Shown here piece by piece: positions 12,866 through 25,393 of a stretch of DNA of 64,000 nucleotides. The DNA comes from Proteles cristata cristata (lineage: Eukaryota > Chordata > Mammalia > Carnivora > Hyaenidae): the NCBI GenBank assembly GCA_017311185.1, contig JAESUZ010004903.1, positions 186,001 through 250,000 on the forward strand, read 5' to 3'. The position numbers and the translations under genes were made by a program. The notes under the pieces were generated by a model. The model was not told where the DNA came from, ran no database searches, and saw only the letters and a list, made by a program, of their open reading frames with translations. Numbering within the stretch: the stretch's first letter is position 1; each line of letters begins with the position of its first letter.

Positions 12866-13154
12866 GTCCTGCAGACGGGAAGTGCAGAGCTGGGAAGGGT
12901 CTGCCTCGGACACCTCCTCCACTAGATAGTTTTCCAAATGCTCCTTCAGTGAACTTGTGACAGTGACTTTTTAAAGGGGGCCCCATGCCAGAACCTGAGA
13001 ACTGGTTACAAACACAAATTCTGAGTCCCCACGCCCAGACTGCATGAAAATTGGAGGGCTGGGGACTCCAGCGGTCAGACTTGCAATCCAGTCCCTCCAG
13101 GGGAGGGGGTGGGGTGGGGTGGGGAGCTGATGCTCGCAGAAGTTGAAAGCCAAT

Positions 13155-13345
13155 GCCTTACAGCAGTGTGTCTTAGCCTCGGCTGTGCACTATGATCACC
13201 CAGGGACCTTCCAAAAAAAATACTGATACCACCTTGGGATCCTGATTTAGCAGAGCTGGGGGTGGGGGGTGGGCTTAGGCACTGGGATTTTGAAAGCCTT
13301 CCAGCTGATTCTCAGGAGTAGTGGAGGTTGAGAACCACCGACCTC
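13155..13345 (+). mobile_element. hAT-Charlie type MER fragment
   Basis: TCTTAGCCTCGGCTGTGCACTATGATCACCCAGGGACCTTCCAAAAAAAATACTGA at the left and GATTCTCAGGAGTAGTGGAGGTTGAGAACCACCGACC at the right form a diverged inverted-repeat element of the MER5/MER20 kind; subfamily not assigned. Confidence 0.55.
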
Positions 13346-14624
13346 GAGGGAGCTGGCCCAGGTTCTCAGGGAGGCACTGGTCAATGTCCAAGGCACTAAA
13401 ATTAAAACCCATTGAGGTTGGTCCTATGACCCGTCAGCCGGCATCTTGGACAGAAGCAGCGAGGACAGTGTAGTGGCTCCCTCTGCCCTCAGTCTCAAAC
13501 CACAGCCTCACTCAGCCCGGCTCGTCACGTGCTTCCTTTTTTGGATCCCTCTACCATCGATTTACCTAAATTTCTGAACTGTTTGGACGCTCTTTAGTGG
13601 GACTCTGCACCAGCTGAGGAGGTTAAGGAGACCAGTAAGTTTGGCAGGTGAATGCTTTGCATTAAACCGGATGTATCTGCAAGGTACAAGAATCACTGCT
13701 GCCGGTGGCAATGAAATTCACCTTTGTCTTTAGCAATACCTGAGCATCCTTCCAAGTCCAGCTAAAGTAATCCCTCCGTCCTGACATCACTTTTCATCGT
13801 CGTCCTGCTGTTCACCCGCCTCTCCTCAGCCCTGGGCAAGGTGAGACATTCCCTTATTATTCTGGTTGCATCCTCTCCCATCCTGTCCCCAGAGCCTGGA
13901 CAGCCTATGACTTCTTCGTAGACACCCATAACCTCCAGCCTTCCAGATCCTTCTTTGATGTCTCCACCCACAACACTCTTCCCTTCTTGGATTCTACCAC
14001 AATTCTATCACCATCAGAGCAGCAATATTGGTAGTGATGCTTTTGATACATGTGCTTCTGCTCTGTTCAATTTCCATTTTTTAAAAAATCTGGGCAGCTC
14101 ACTGAGTGATGTGCTGCTGTTTAGCAAACAGCTCTGTAGTGGATGGGAGCAGGGAAAACAGGTGCGGTGTTATAGCGCTTTCATTCCCTGCGGCACATAT
14201 TCACGACCGACTTCATGCCTAGGTTTGGAATTGGGAAGAGATCACCCAACTGGTTCTTGCACGCAGCTGGCTGGCCATCCAGCCAGCATCTCCTAGGAGT
14301 CTGTTTTGTGACGGTCCCCGTGCTAAGTGCTGAGCATGAGGCGTGGAAGGTACAGGTCCCGGGTCAGAGTCTAGTATGGTATACGACGAGATGCTGCCTT
14401 TCACAGTGCCGCGAGACAAGCAGAGAAACGGGTAAGAGGTAGCTATAAAGGAAGGAGCAGTCAATTGTGCCAACTCAACTATGGGATTCCCCTGGATTCA
14501 GAGCAAAAAAAGATCCTCAACAGTTTTGAGCCAAAAATGACATGGTTCTGACTGGTCCCGCCTGCCTGTCTGTCCCCTTAGTGATGAGAGCAGCCAGTGG
14601 CACTGCACGTAGCAGATGCTGCTT

Positions 14625-14735
14625 CTATTTATTCATTTAACCTGTACTAAGAATCCCATGCGGCTGGTTCTGTCATCCCATCTGTAGAAGGGAAGTGACT
14701 TCTCCAAAGTCACAAAGCCGGAAAGGCCTGACATC
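14625..14735 (-). mobile_element. MIR, reverse orientation, diverged
   Basis: CATCCCATCTGTAGAAGGGAAGTGACTTCTCCAAAGTCACAAAGCC resembles the antisense MIR core. Confidence 0.5.
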
Positions 14736-16387
14736 GACGCCACGTGGTCTGCAGCGCTCTGAGGAATCCCTGTTTCCAGTGAGGGAAGCGGCCCTTTGCT
14801 ACATCAAAGACTGTGTGAGCTACATCTGCGGAGTGAACTATTCCAGAAAGATATTCCAAGAGGCTCTGCACAGATCCTGGAGTCCCCGGGGGTCGGGGAG
14901 AAAGGCCGACAGTCTGGAGGGTCGGCTTCCACCCTGGGTGGCTTCTTGTGTCTTTTTTCTACAGGGATCCCCTCCCCCATAAACCTTCATTTTACAAACG
15001 GCTCCTCTGCTGAAACAAAACAAGACGAGGCTGAAAACCTGTGATTGCTGCCAGATCCTAATATTTACGGAGGTGGTAACAGAAGCCTGGGGAGCTCCCC
15101 GCGGTCGTTCCCCGCTCACCTGGCCCAGTGTGAACGTACTGTGGGAATAAAAGAACTTTGGGGAGATTTTCAGAAACTGCATCTAAGCCCAATTATCCCC
15201 CTCCCCAAATGGGGGAGCTCTAAGGCAAGACTGTGAGCATGTCAGTAACCACTGGCCCCGGACCCTGTTCTGTCGGGTCCAGCATCCCCACAGCACGGAT
15301 CTGCAGGGTGTCTGGGCTTGGTCCAACGTGCCTCCACACCCAATCAAATCCAGATTCACCCTGGAAACGCCTGACCCTGCATTACAAATGCTTTTCAACC
15401 CATTGGGCAAAACCCTGTCTTACACGATTTCTCTGCAGGCAGCCTAGCCCCGGAGTCAAGGCCGCCTCCTAAACACAACCAGTTCTAAAGAACCAGAGCC
15501 TGGAACCTACCCCTTCCCTGCCCGTCCTGAACCCGACTCCCTAAGACAAGCCCGCTGCTGCGGCAGCGCTGTATTTTAACACATAACTCACAAATTAAAA
15601 ACTGAAAGAAGAAACGTGTGTTTCTGTCAATGGCTTAAGGGGATTCCACCTCTAAGCTGCTGCTAAAGCTCCCTTAGTCTTTTTTACATTTGTAGCATTT
15701 TGGAGCAATTTGCTGGAGTCAAAGAAGGCAGTGAAATTTCCAAAACCGACTTCAAAGCCCCCAAATCCTGTATCAGTGGAGGGGAGCCTGGTAGCAACAC
15801 CAGAGGGGACGTTTTTTCAAAGAGGTGTGTGTAGGAACGCGCCAGGCATCGCTGCCCTGCGCCTGCGATTGATGTTAATAGCAGACACGTGACCAAATCC
15901 CCCTGTAGTCCTTTGAAACATGCCCCTCCCTCCCTCCTTCCCTGCCCCCCCACCAACCCCGCAACACTTTTTTTTGGCTGTGACAACGCCGATGATACAG
16001 AAAAGGGCCAGAACACAGGATCCGCTGCCACAGCTCAATGAACAATACCGGCCTTAATTCAATTAACACAAATGAATCTTTTATCATCGGGTGGGGAGCA
16101 TGGAATGGGCTGATCGGGAGGAGGGGCTGCACCTGGATGGTTGCACCCTGGTGAACGCAAGCGTGGACTCACGTGGCTTCGGAGAAGGGGATTGTGCAAA
16201 CCGTCAGGGCACCACTCACCCGAATTCATTTCACTTTGTTTCCAACCTCTGTTTCCATGCCCTCTCTGGTCTGGCTTTCTAATTTCTCCTCCTGGGGTAC
16301 CCACCGGTCCCTGGGTGGGACAGTCTTTCCGCCCCAGCTCACGCCCATGAACACACTGTTTATTCCAGCTGTACCCACACTGTTGGA

Positions 16388-16592
16388 GGGGGCACCTGAG
16401 TAGCTCAGTTGGTCCCACGCTTGGTTTGGCTCAGGTCACAATTTCACGGTTTCATGAGTTGGATCCCCATGTAGGGCTCCGCACTGACAGTGCAGAGCCT
16501 GCTTGGGATTCTCTGTCTCTCTCTCTTTCTGCTCTTCCCCCCATCACACCGTCTCTGTCTCTCTCAAAATAAATACATAAATTAGAAAAATA
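16388..16592 (+). mobile_element. SINEC, older copy
   Basis: GGGGCACCTGAGTAGCTCAG head, diverged B box, CT-rich middle and AAATAAATACATAAATTAG tail. Lies immediately upstream of a second, younger SINEC. Confidence 0.88.
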
Positions 16593-16600
16593 ATTCCCCA

Positions 16601-16830
16601 GGGGCGCCTGGGTGGCTTAGTCGGTTAAGCGTCCGACTTTCGCTTAGGTCATGATCTCGCGGTTCATGGGTTCGAGCCCCGCGTCGGGCTCTGTGCTGAC
16701 TGCCAGCTCAGAGCCTGGAGCCTGTTTCAGTCTGTGACTCCCTCTCTCTCTGACCCTCCCTGCTCACGCTGTCTCTCTCTCTCTCCTAGAAATAAAAAAA
16801 AAAAAAAAAAAACATTAAAAAAAAAAAAAA
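16601..16830 (+). mobile_element. SINEC, young subfamily, tandem with the preceding copy
   Basis: Near-consensus head GGGGCGCCTGGGTGGCTTAG, the variant GACTTTCGCTTAGG, an insertion-like GTGCTGACTGCCAGCTCAG and the tail CTCCTAGAAATAAA with long A runs. It shares these variants with the copy at 25175. Confidence 0.93.
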
Positions 16831-17494
16831 CCCAAACAGGAAATGTGTAGAAACCGGCATTTGCTATAAGATCAATGTGCTGCAAGATCTTATCAAAGCT
16901 AGCTAAGAGGCTGTCTAATTCACAGGCTCACAAGCACGTATGAGGCTGTCCATTACCCCTCATTTCAGCCAAAATGCAGTATTATCCTAGCTATTATTTG
17001 CTTATGAGCGAGGACAAGCATGGTGTCTCAAGATTATTGATCATTTGTATTCACTTTTCCTAAAAGCTGTTCCTTCTTCTCTGCCCACATTCCTATCAGG
17101 TGTTTGGTCTTCTTTCTAAGAGCCTTTCGTCCTAAGGAAATTAGGTCTTTGCCTCTCTGGTGGGTTGTGATTTTTCCCACTTTGCTGCTCGTCTTTTGAT
17201 ATTGTTTATGGGGTTCTTGCGACGTGTAGGTTTTAAATGCTTACATAGTCAAAGTGATCGACGCTTTGTTGGATTGCATGCGGGTTTTAGGCCAGCCTAA
17301 AGGAGATCTCCCCCACCCCAAGTTAAAAACGGAACCTAGCTTCCCTTTGCTACCTTGGGAGCTATTGTTTCTGTGTGGGGTGTTCACAAAATGACAACCC
17401 TTCTCCTGCTCACCCTGAAAAGCCCACGTCTTCTGGAAAGCGTTTATCCAACAGGATGAGTATTTTATTTATTTTAATGGTCTGTGCGTATCCA

Positions 17495-17615
17495 TACTGA
17501 CTCTTGAGGGCAAGAACTGTGTCTTATTTGTTTCTGGATGTCCTGGCATCGATTCCATCGTCTAGGGTATACGGACTGCCCAGTAAGTGTTCATTGAGCT
17601 AAATCCTAAAATAAA
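17495..17615 (+). mobile_element. L2 3' end fragment
   Basis: TGACTCTTGAGGGCAAGAACTGTGTCTTATTTG and CCCAGTAAGTGTTCATTGAG match the L2 terminal region. Confidence 0.65.
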
Positions 17616-18514
17616 GCATAATAACTCCGATGCCAAACCAGTCAGAGAAAAGGGGTTTATTTTCCAATAGCTCTCCAAAAAAGGACATTAAGAAATAGGT
17701 CTGGCTGGTGCAGACTATATTTAACAAGCTGTCCAGGAAAAGAAACTTAGCCCACAAAAGTGTCAAGGAAATGTCAGGATATGGGGCTTTTGAAAAGCAG
17801 GGAAGGGATTAAGAGAACAACCTCTAATTTTGACAGATTGCAAAGATGTCATCTTTGTCGTTTAAGAAACTTCTACCAGGCTCCTATTACCCATCTGCCT
17901 GCTTGCTCGTTTGTGTCCCTGCTTATTTGAGAACCCTCTGCCACTTTCCAGAAAGGATCTGAGGCATAGATGCTGTGTGCTGCTCACCGATGCAGGGTTG
18001 TACTGGACACAAAACTAAATGAGGTGCAGACTCAATGCTCCCAGAGTTTAGATCCAAGAGGAGATAAGAAATTTAAAAGGCAGTTGTCTTACAGAGTAGA
18101 GGGAAGGGTGCACGGTTTAACGCTACGCTTTAGTGGAGGGCCACTGGGCCAGACAGGGTGTGATCAAACATCTTGGTTAATCCCGCCCAGCACCAATTGC
18201 CCAGGTCCTGTCCCTACTGTAAGCCGAATCCCACACTAAATAAGTGCCTGGTGGTGACGACAGCAAATAATAAACTCTTTCCTCAGTACTTGCAGAAGTT
18301 TGTGCAAATAATTTTGAAGTCATCTATCCTTGTAACTCGATAACTAAATCCGTTATTCTCTCTCTCTTTTTTTAAATGCAGAATGCTGTTTAATTACCAG
18401 CATACGTTTAAAATGAGCCATTCTGCTAGTGTAAAGTCCTCAGCATGCCCTTTGGTTCATGTGCTGGATCTGTGATGACCCGGTCGCTTGGCTGACTGTG
18501 TAGACGCTCAGAAG

Positions 18515-18620
18515 GTCTCTGACTCTGGATTACTTGACCCATTTCCCAAATGAGAAGAATGAGGCCCCAGGGGAATAGGCCTGCCCAGGCGGTGTGGCTG
18601 CTTAGTGGCTCAGTCAGGTG
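18515..18620 (-). mobile_element. MIR, reverse orientation, diverged
   Basis: TTGACCCATTTCCCAAATGAGAAGAATGAGGCCC and TGGCTGCTTAGTGGCTCAGTCAG resemble the antisense MIR core. Confidence 0.5.
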
Positions 18621-18889
18621 TAAAAAGGAGGCTTCTCCACCCCACCTCCAATGTGCTTTCCCTGCAAGCCTTATCTGACTTCCGTACTCCTTCCTTACAT
18701 AGGCTTGATGCTCAGAGAGGGCTGGGGAGAAAAGGTGAAGCAGGAAAAACACAAAGCAATTGTTCATCCCTTTTAATTTTACCGGACCTGAAAAACGCTG
18801 ACTTGTGAGACAGAACAATAAAATATGGGATATTCATCAGTTTTTTCTTCACTTTCTTGGTTTCCATGAATAACTATGTCCCTGAACTC

Positions 18890-19060
18890 TTCTCCTAAGA
18901 GTTTTAACCCTGGTTGTGCATTAGAATCACTAGGAATTGTTATTTAAAAAAATACTGATGCCTGAACCCCTAGATGTTCTGGAGTCAATGGTCTGGGGCA
19001 CAGCATCAAGCATTTTATCAGTCCCACAGGTGCATCCAAGGTTGACGACCTAATCCCGAG
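18890..19060 (+). mobile_element. hAT-Charlie type MER fragment
   Basis: Left end TTTTAACCCTGGTTGTGCATTAGAATCACTAGG and middle TACTGATGCCTGAACCCC match the same class as the element at 13155. Confidence 0.55.
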
Positions 19061-20359
19061 GTTCAGAGACCTGCTCATGGCCTAATTCTACTCACGTCTA
19101 TCTCCAAACGGCGTGTACATGAGCCTCGGTACGAGTTTCCCTCCGCCACGTTGGGAAGTGCCCATCTTCCAAGCCCAGTGGCACCCCACTCTCAGAAGAT
19201 CATACTGGGAAGGCCAGATGTCCCTCCCAGCAAAATCTGGAGGACCCTCCCCCAGCCGCTGCTGATTGGATGAGAGATCGACACCTGGCCAACGTGAGCC
19301 AATCGGCATTCTCTTCCTAGAAGTGACTTGTAAGAGTCTCTAACCAACCTCTGCTGGGAGTTCAAAACCATGGTTGGGGTGGAACCCAGCAGTGACGTAG
19401 GAATCAGTCCTACAATTCTCCCTAGAGAAGGCCTGCCTGCTCGCTGAGAGGAGAATGAAGCAGGTGACCCAAAAGAGAGAAGGGAGGGAGAAGGGGCAGA
19501 GAGAACAAACCTCCCCCCTCAACTGCCCTCCACCATATAGCTTGTATATACGCGCCCCTAATGTACACCGTTATCCTTATAATAAAGGAATAGAAACCTG
19601 AAGGCAGAGTATTTATGTCCAGAGAATCCCTGGCCAGCATTCTAGACAATTTGCATATTCCTTGGAAGGCTCATCCAATCACAAACGGCCAGGCCAAATT
19701 TGACAGTGATCTTGGGTTTTCTACCAGAGCAGAGGATCCCAAGCTGGGGTCCTGAAACCCCATAAGGAGCGTCTGAAGGTAGTAACGGCACCGAGAAGCC
19801 ACCCCCGACGGTAAGATTTTCTTTGCTTTTGGCTGCATATACCTCAACGATATTACACGTGTTCTCTGATGCCCCGTTGCTGTTACAGAGGGCTCTGATG
19901 AATGAAAACAAATACACAGAGTTACAAACGCTCTTTCAGAACATGCTTTTCACAGGGGGCATCTGGTAAAAGTGTCCTCCAGGACGAAGTAACTCAGTAC
20001 TAACTCAGTCAGATGTCAGGATTTTAACAACCATTTTTCAGAACGGCCCTGTCATGTTAGTTCCACAAGATGGTTGAGTAGAGAACAAGTTACACGTTCA
20101 AATACGTTTGGAAGACGCGGTGTGCTATCTGAGCTGTTCCTTCCCCACAGAGGGGTCACAGTAATACTAGCATGTAGATGGATGACAGAAAAATTATTTG
20201 ATTTTGTCCAATCCATAATTTCCCTAAGTTATTTGACCACAGAACTCCCCAAACATGCCTTGTTAAAAAAAAAAAAAAGCGTTAAGAGGTGATGGTCCTC
20301 CCCACCCCCCCACCCCCACTCCGCCCCTTGCAGGAAATAGCAGATAGTTAGAAACTACA

Positions 20360-20582
20360 GAGGCACCTGGGTGTCTCATTTAGTTAAGCATCTGACTTCA
20401 GCTCAGGTCATGATCTCCTGGTGCACGAGTTTGATCCCCACCTCGGGCTCTGTGCTGACAGAGCCTGGAGCCAGCCTTGCTTGGGATTCTGTGTCTCCCT
20501 CTCCCTCTGGCCCTCCCCTGCTCACACAGTCTCTCTCTTTTCTCAAAAATAAATAAAAAGTATTTTAAAAATTAAAACAAAA
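20360..20582 (+). mobile_element. SINEC
   Basis: GAGGCACCTGGGTGTCTCATTTAG head, GACTTCAGCTCAGGTCATGATCTC segment, CT-rich body, tail of AAATAAATAAAAAG and A runs. Confidence 0.9.
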
Positions 20583-20739
20583 CCCTCCTGTTCTAGGTTT
20601 TTCTCAATTTTCCAATTTGACAACACTTTGCAGAGGGAAAGGAGCCCAGTATCATAATAGCAAAGTTATTCTAAAACAAACCCAGGCTTGCTAGATGTCA
20701 AGGTCAAAGTTTTATTCCATATAATACTGATCAAGGCCA

Positions 20740-20845
20740 AGTGTGGCAGGGTGTTTACTCTGTGCCAGGTGCTTTACATACATTATTGTATTTAATCCTT
20801 TGCCCAATCCTATTTTACAGATGTAGAAACTGTATTTTTTCTCAT
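20740..20845 (-). mobile_element. MIR, reverse orientation
   Basis: CTGTGCCAGGTGCTTTACATACATTATTGTATTTAATCC and ATTTTACAGATGTAGAAACTG are antisense MIR. Confidence 0.75.
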
Positions 20846-21339
20846 GCTACTACAGATTTTGCTGACAACTTTTTATTACATGGGGCTTTCAACGGTGTGA
20901 TTTAATGCTGATTTATCTTCACTATCCTGCAATTTCCTGAGTGTCAATTGGGCACCTGACACTTTACACACTATAGGCTATTAAGGAAACGCACCATCTA
21001 TTATTTTTTAAATGCTCTTGAAATGACAATCTTTATCTTTGAGTAGGAAAGGGCTGCTCTGTTCCCTACCGAGACCAAACCACAGAATCATTCGACTCTT
21101 GAGCTGGATGGGCTCGTGGGGTCAAGATCATGCAAAGGACCAGTCCCAGTCTTCTAGATACTAATGAGATTATACTATTTTTCCAGGCCTCACTCAACCC
21201 AACTCAGAAAAAGGTGACCAAAGAGGAGAGAGCTACTGAGTTCATATGGCACGTGCTAAGGTTAAAGGCTGAGCTTTGTAACCGGGAAGGAGGGAATAAG
21301 GTGAGCAAGGCAGGAAATAAATATCTGCAGGACTGCAGT

Positions 21340-21450
21340 GTAGGCTCAAATTATATTTTAATAGCTTTGTGCCTGAGTTTCCTCATCTGTATAAAGGGGA
21401 TGAAAATATCTGCCTCTCTAGTTATTGTTAACGATCAAAGATGGCGTAGT
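21340..21450 (+). mobile_element. MIR
   Basis: GCTTTGTGCCTGAGTTTCCTCATCTGTATAAAGGGGATGAAAATATC is the MIR core in sense. Confidence 0.7.
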
Positions 21451-22088
21451 CCTGTCTCCCAGGGGACACTCAATCAATGGCAGTTGTCCTCATCAGTGCC
21501 CGTGAGGCTTTGGATGACCTCCAAAGAGCAGGGCTGGATGGAACGTCATGGTCTTCAACCCCATGGAAGTTTTCCCTAACTCCCGACTGACCGGCATAGC
21601 CCCTAAGAAATGAGGAGTATCCACTCCCCCTTAAATATAAAAAAGACTGCTTCTGAACACTCTCTGTATACTGCAGAGTTGGAAGGGAAAAAAACAGAAA
21701 ACAACACGGTCTTCAAGTCTAGCTATTTGCTGAAATCCCCGAGGAGTGGGATATGAAAATAAAATTTAAACACGTGTTTGATAAGATACGTACATGTGCT
21801 AGTAACCAACATACATATCTGTAGTGAAAACATTTTGATCAAGTATTCTGATTCAGAACCCAAGAAAATGAATGTTCAAAATCTTGACTTTTGGACTTCG
21901 GTGTATATTTGAGAACTCATGCATGGGCCCCCTTATCTACATTTTCCTCTTCATTTTGCAATCTTTGCAGAAACTGAACTCCAGGTAACCTCTGACTTAG
22001 TCTCCCCAATACTGTGGATCCTGGTGACACGTGCTGGCTTTCTGGTTTCAAATTTATGTCTCTAGTACCTTTCTAAAAATATTTTCTA

Positions 22089-22310
22089 CGGGTGCCTGGG
22101 TGGCTCAGTCAGTTAAGCCTCCGACTCCAGCTCAGGTCATGATCTCACGGCCCATGGGTTCAAGCCCTGCGTCAGGCTCTGTGCTGACAGCTCAGAGCCT
22201 GGAGCCTGCCTTGGGTTCTGTGTCACTATCTCTCTCTACCATCCCCCACTCATTCTCTGTCTCTCTTTCTCTCTCTCTCAAAAGTATATAAGCATTAAAA
22301 CAAAAAATAA
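22089..22310 (+). mobile_element. SINEC
   Basis: GGGTGCCTGGGTGGCTCAG head, GCTCAGGTCATGATCTCACGG, long CT-rich part and an A-rich tail ending in AACAAAAAATAA. Confidence 0.9.
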
Positions 22311-22312
22311 TT

Positions 22313-25174
22313 TATATTTTCCAATTTCACAAAAGAAAACCCTGCTGATAAGCAAGTAACAAGTCACATATACCAAGCCGAGTATCTGCTTTGAAAAAGA
22401 TTGTATTTCAATGCGTGTAACAACCTGGCATCATCTAAAGTGATCACTTGTTCTACCAATATGCATATCATTCCTTCCTTAAACATGTCATTGTACACAT
22501 AGTTTGGGCTATGTTCACTGCAATTATAGAATACATTGCTCTTTATTTTATTTTACTTTATTGGATTGTTTCAGGGTATGCTTGTTTAGGTATGTACCAC
22601 CCAGTTTTCCCCAGTGACCCACACCCAGCTCACTTCACTTATGATGAATCCCACGTCTAAATGCCTGAGACTCAGGTGGATGCCGATATTTATATTGATA
22701 CCTATGATCGATTTCATCTCTACTTTCATGTCGTGTATCATTTTTCAAAGGTAAAGATTTTATTGCGAGTGCCTTGTTTCTAGATAGAATTCTATAGCCC
22801 TATTCATTTCTCATATTAACAGCTTAATATTTAAAGTTGGAAAGACAGACACGGAAATCTATAACGAGAAAACTTGAGGACCTCCTCCCCCCCCCCCCCC
22901 GCAATAAATAACTCTTGTCTTCAATCTGACAAATAGGAGACAGGCTTTGACACACGAAGCATCTCAAAAAGCTCTCTTTCCCTCTTCATACCCAATGGTC
23001 TGGAGAAATACATGACAAATTTGTGTTTGATATTAACCACAAATTATTTTTTCCTTTAAAAAATTAATTAAAAACACGAGATGGAATAAATATTTTAGGC
23101 GACCAGCAGCAAAATGGGAAAATACCATGTGTTTGGAGTTTTAGTGCCCTCTGAGTACAGAAATTTATTTGCAGCAAGCAAAAAATAGACAGCGAGCATA
23201 AAAATACAGCAGAGTCCCCCTAGTAAAATTATTTATCAAGCTAACAAGGGAGGGAGCCTTCTAGTAACAACAAGCCAGCGAGGAAAAGACATGGCTTTAT
23301 ATTTTACCTTTGGGTTAGCAAACCAGTAAAAATGCCAACTGACAAGCACTTCACATAAACATTTCTTTCTAAATGAGCTTCCTTGTTAGGAGGAAAGGAA
23401 AAAAAAAAGTCTTCCTAGCTAAGGAGCACTACAGCTTACAGACAGAGAATTCTAGCACGTATACGCAGACCCTTTAGTGGAAAAATAAAATAACTGGCAA
23501 AATAAGTGAACGTGAATTATGAACGGAGTTTTAAAAACAAATTAGAAGTTCATTAAAGAAAATGCGCTTCCATGCTGATCAGAACATGCTCAGGCTTGGA
23601 GAGCTACAGAAAGCCACGGTTTTGTAAGATGCCTTTTTGGGGCTAGCATTCAGAGTCTCCAGAAGAAAATACATAACATATATATTCACATACACAGATA
23701 TATATGTACTGACACTGCCTCTACTGTATAAGCCTCATTGCTATATTTTTTCAAATGTTTATTTTATGAGCAAAACCCCAAAGTCAGTTTTTACAGTTTA
23801 GTTTAACGATACCAAACTTTGATTATAAATTACAAATCGCTTTAGTGCAGCTTGCAATACCAAAAAGAAGAAGAGGAAGAAGAAGAGGGAGGAGAAGAGG
23901 AAGAAGGAGATAAAGAAAGAAGTCCTTGAGTCAAAGCCACACAGTGACCTGATCCCAATTAGATTTTCAAGAAATCGTAAAGAGACGCATTTTCAGAACA
24001 ACTGCATATCCTCAATAGCTCTGCAAATAACCCCTGATGAATTTACAGTGAAATCACACACTCGGAACTCATCATCCCTAAAGTGAAAATCTGATCGGTT
24101 AACCGTGGCAAACACGGGAAGGTGTCTTTTTTATGGTGGCAGGAAATGATGGTGCAGGGAACGGCGAATCTGAATGACCCCGTAAAATGTTGAGTCAAGA
24201 CAGACAGAAACACCTTGCAGAAACTGCACTCCCTTCCCCCATTCCCACCAATGCCTTAAAAAATAAAACTTTTCTAGCAACCAGGACAGAATGTTTCTCA
24301 TCACTACTATCAGCTGGCTCAAATAAAACAGGAGCAAAAAAGAAATAAAAACAAATCCGTCCTTACTTTGTTCTTCCTCTCTGGAACAGGGCGGCTTTCT
24401 CCAGGCTGCTGTGAAATCTCCGCGCTCCAGGGGGACAGGGAAAACCTCCGGCGCTCAGTCAGGATCCCAGGTGTACCCCACATTTTCCTTCCGCAGTCAA
24501 GGCCCCGACTCTCGAACGCAAATCCCACCAGCTCAGTTTGGGAGCCGAGCGCACATCTGTAGGGAGGGTTGGTTGATTGCACGTGGGCTGTGCTATTTCA
24601 CCAATGACCTTTTCACCTTTGACCTGGGGTTTTGTCAAGATGCTTGAAAGTAACCCAAGCTCGGGTCAAACAGGTAAGTTCTGAATAATTAGGTGTGCCA
24701 AACAACCCATGGAGACCAGTGTTTAGAACACACCCCTTTTTGCCAACAAGTTCATCGCCAGCCACCGAGGTGGGGACGACCTAGAAGGCCGCAGCCCTGC
24801 GCGTTGATTCGCTGGCTCCACTACGTCAGAACACGGAGCACGTGGAAAGCCGTGGGGTCCAAGGTAAGGAGGAAACTTCAAGGGGCCTAGAACGCGGAGG
24901 GGGCCTCCAGAAGGCTGCTGGGAAGGAACGCAGCTGGGAGCCATCAGCCCTGGGCAGCAAAGCAGCCCCGAGGCTGGCCAGAAATGCGGTCCCCACCACA
25001 CACTCTCCCTCCTTTGTGGTGAGGGGGAGCCCAGGCTCAAATCTCCAAACTGTCTGTGAAAGCCGGTGTCAGCCGGGGCACTTTGCACTTCCCTTCTACT
25101 GTGCAACGGGGGGAAAGAGCTTCCTGGTTTTAAAAGGAGAAACAGAGAAGAAAAATAAAAAAAAGATAAATGAA
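22313..25174. other. Intergenic, mostly unique sequence
   Basis: AT-rich, few recognisable repeats apart from a C run near 22885-22900 and the purine tract at 23862. The part 22990-24100 looks like unique, slowly changing non-coding sequence, but I cannot show conservation. No gene seen. Confidence 0.5.
23862..23915 (+). repeat. Purine-only (GAA/GGA) tract
   Basis: More than 50 bases of almost pure A/G (AAGAAGAAGAGGAAGAAGAAG and similar), a polypurine tract with triplex potential. Confidence 0.8.
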
Positions 25175-25393
25175 GGGGCGACTGGGTAGCTTAGTCGGTT
25201 AAGCATCCGACTTTCGCTTGGGTCATGATCTCGCGGTTCGTGGGTTCGAGCCCCGCGTCGGGCTCTGTGCTGACTGCCAGCTCAGAGCCTGGAGCCTGTT
25301 TCAGGTCTGTGACTCCCTCTCTCTCTGACCCTCCCCTGCTCACGCTGTCTCTCTCCTAGAAATAAAAAAAAAAACCAAAAAAAAAAAAAACCC
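25175..25393 (+). mobile_element. SINEC, young subfamily
   Basis: Near-identical to the copy at 16601 over the body, with the same CTTTCGCTT and TGACTGCCAGCTCAG variants and the CTCCTAGAAATAAA end, followed by long A runs. This is the last SINEC before the MAF domain. Confidence 0.93.
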
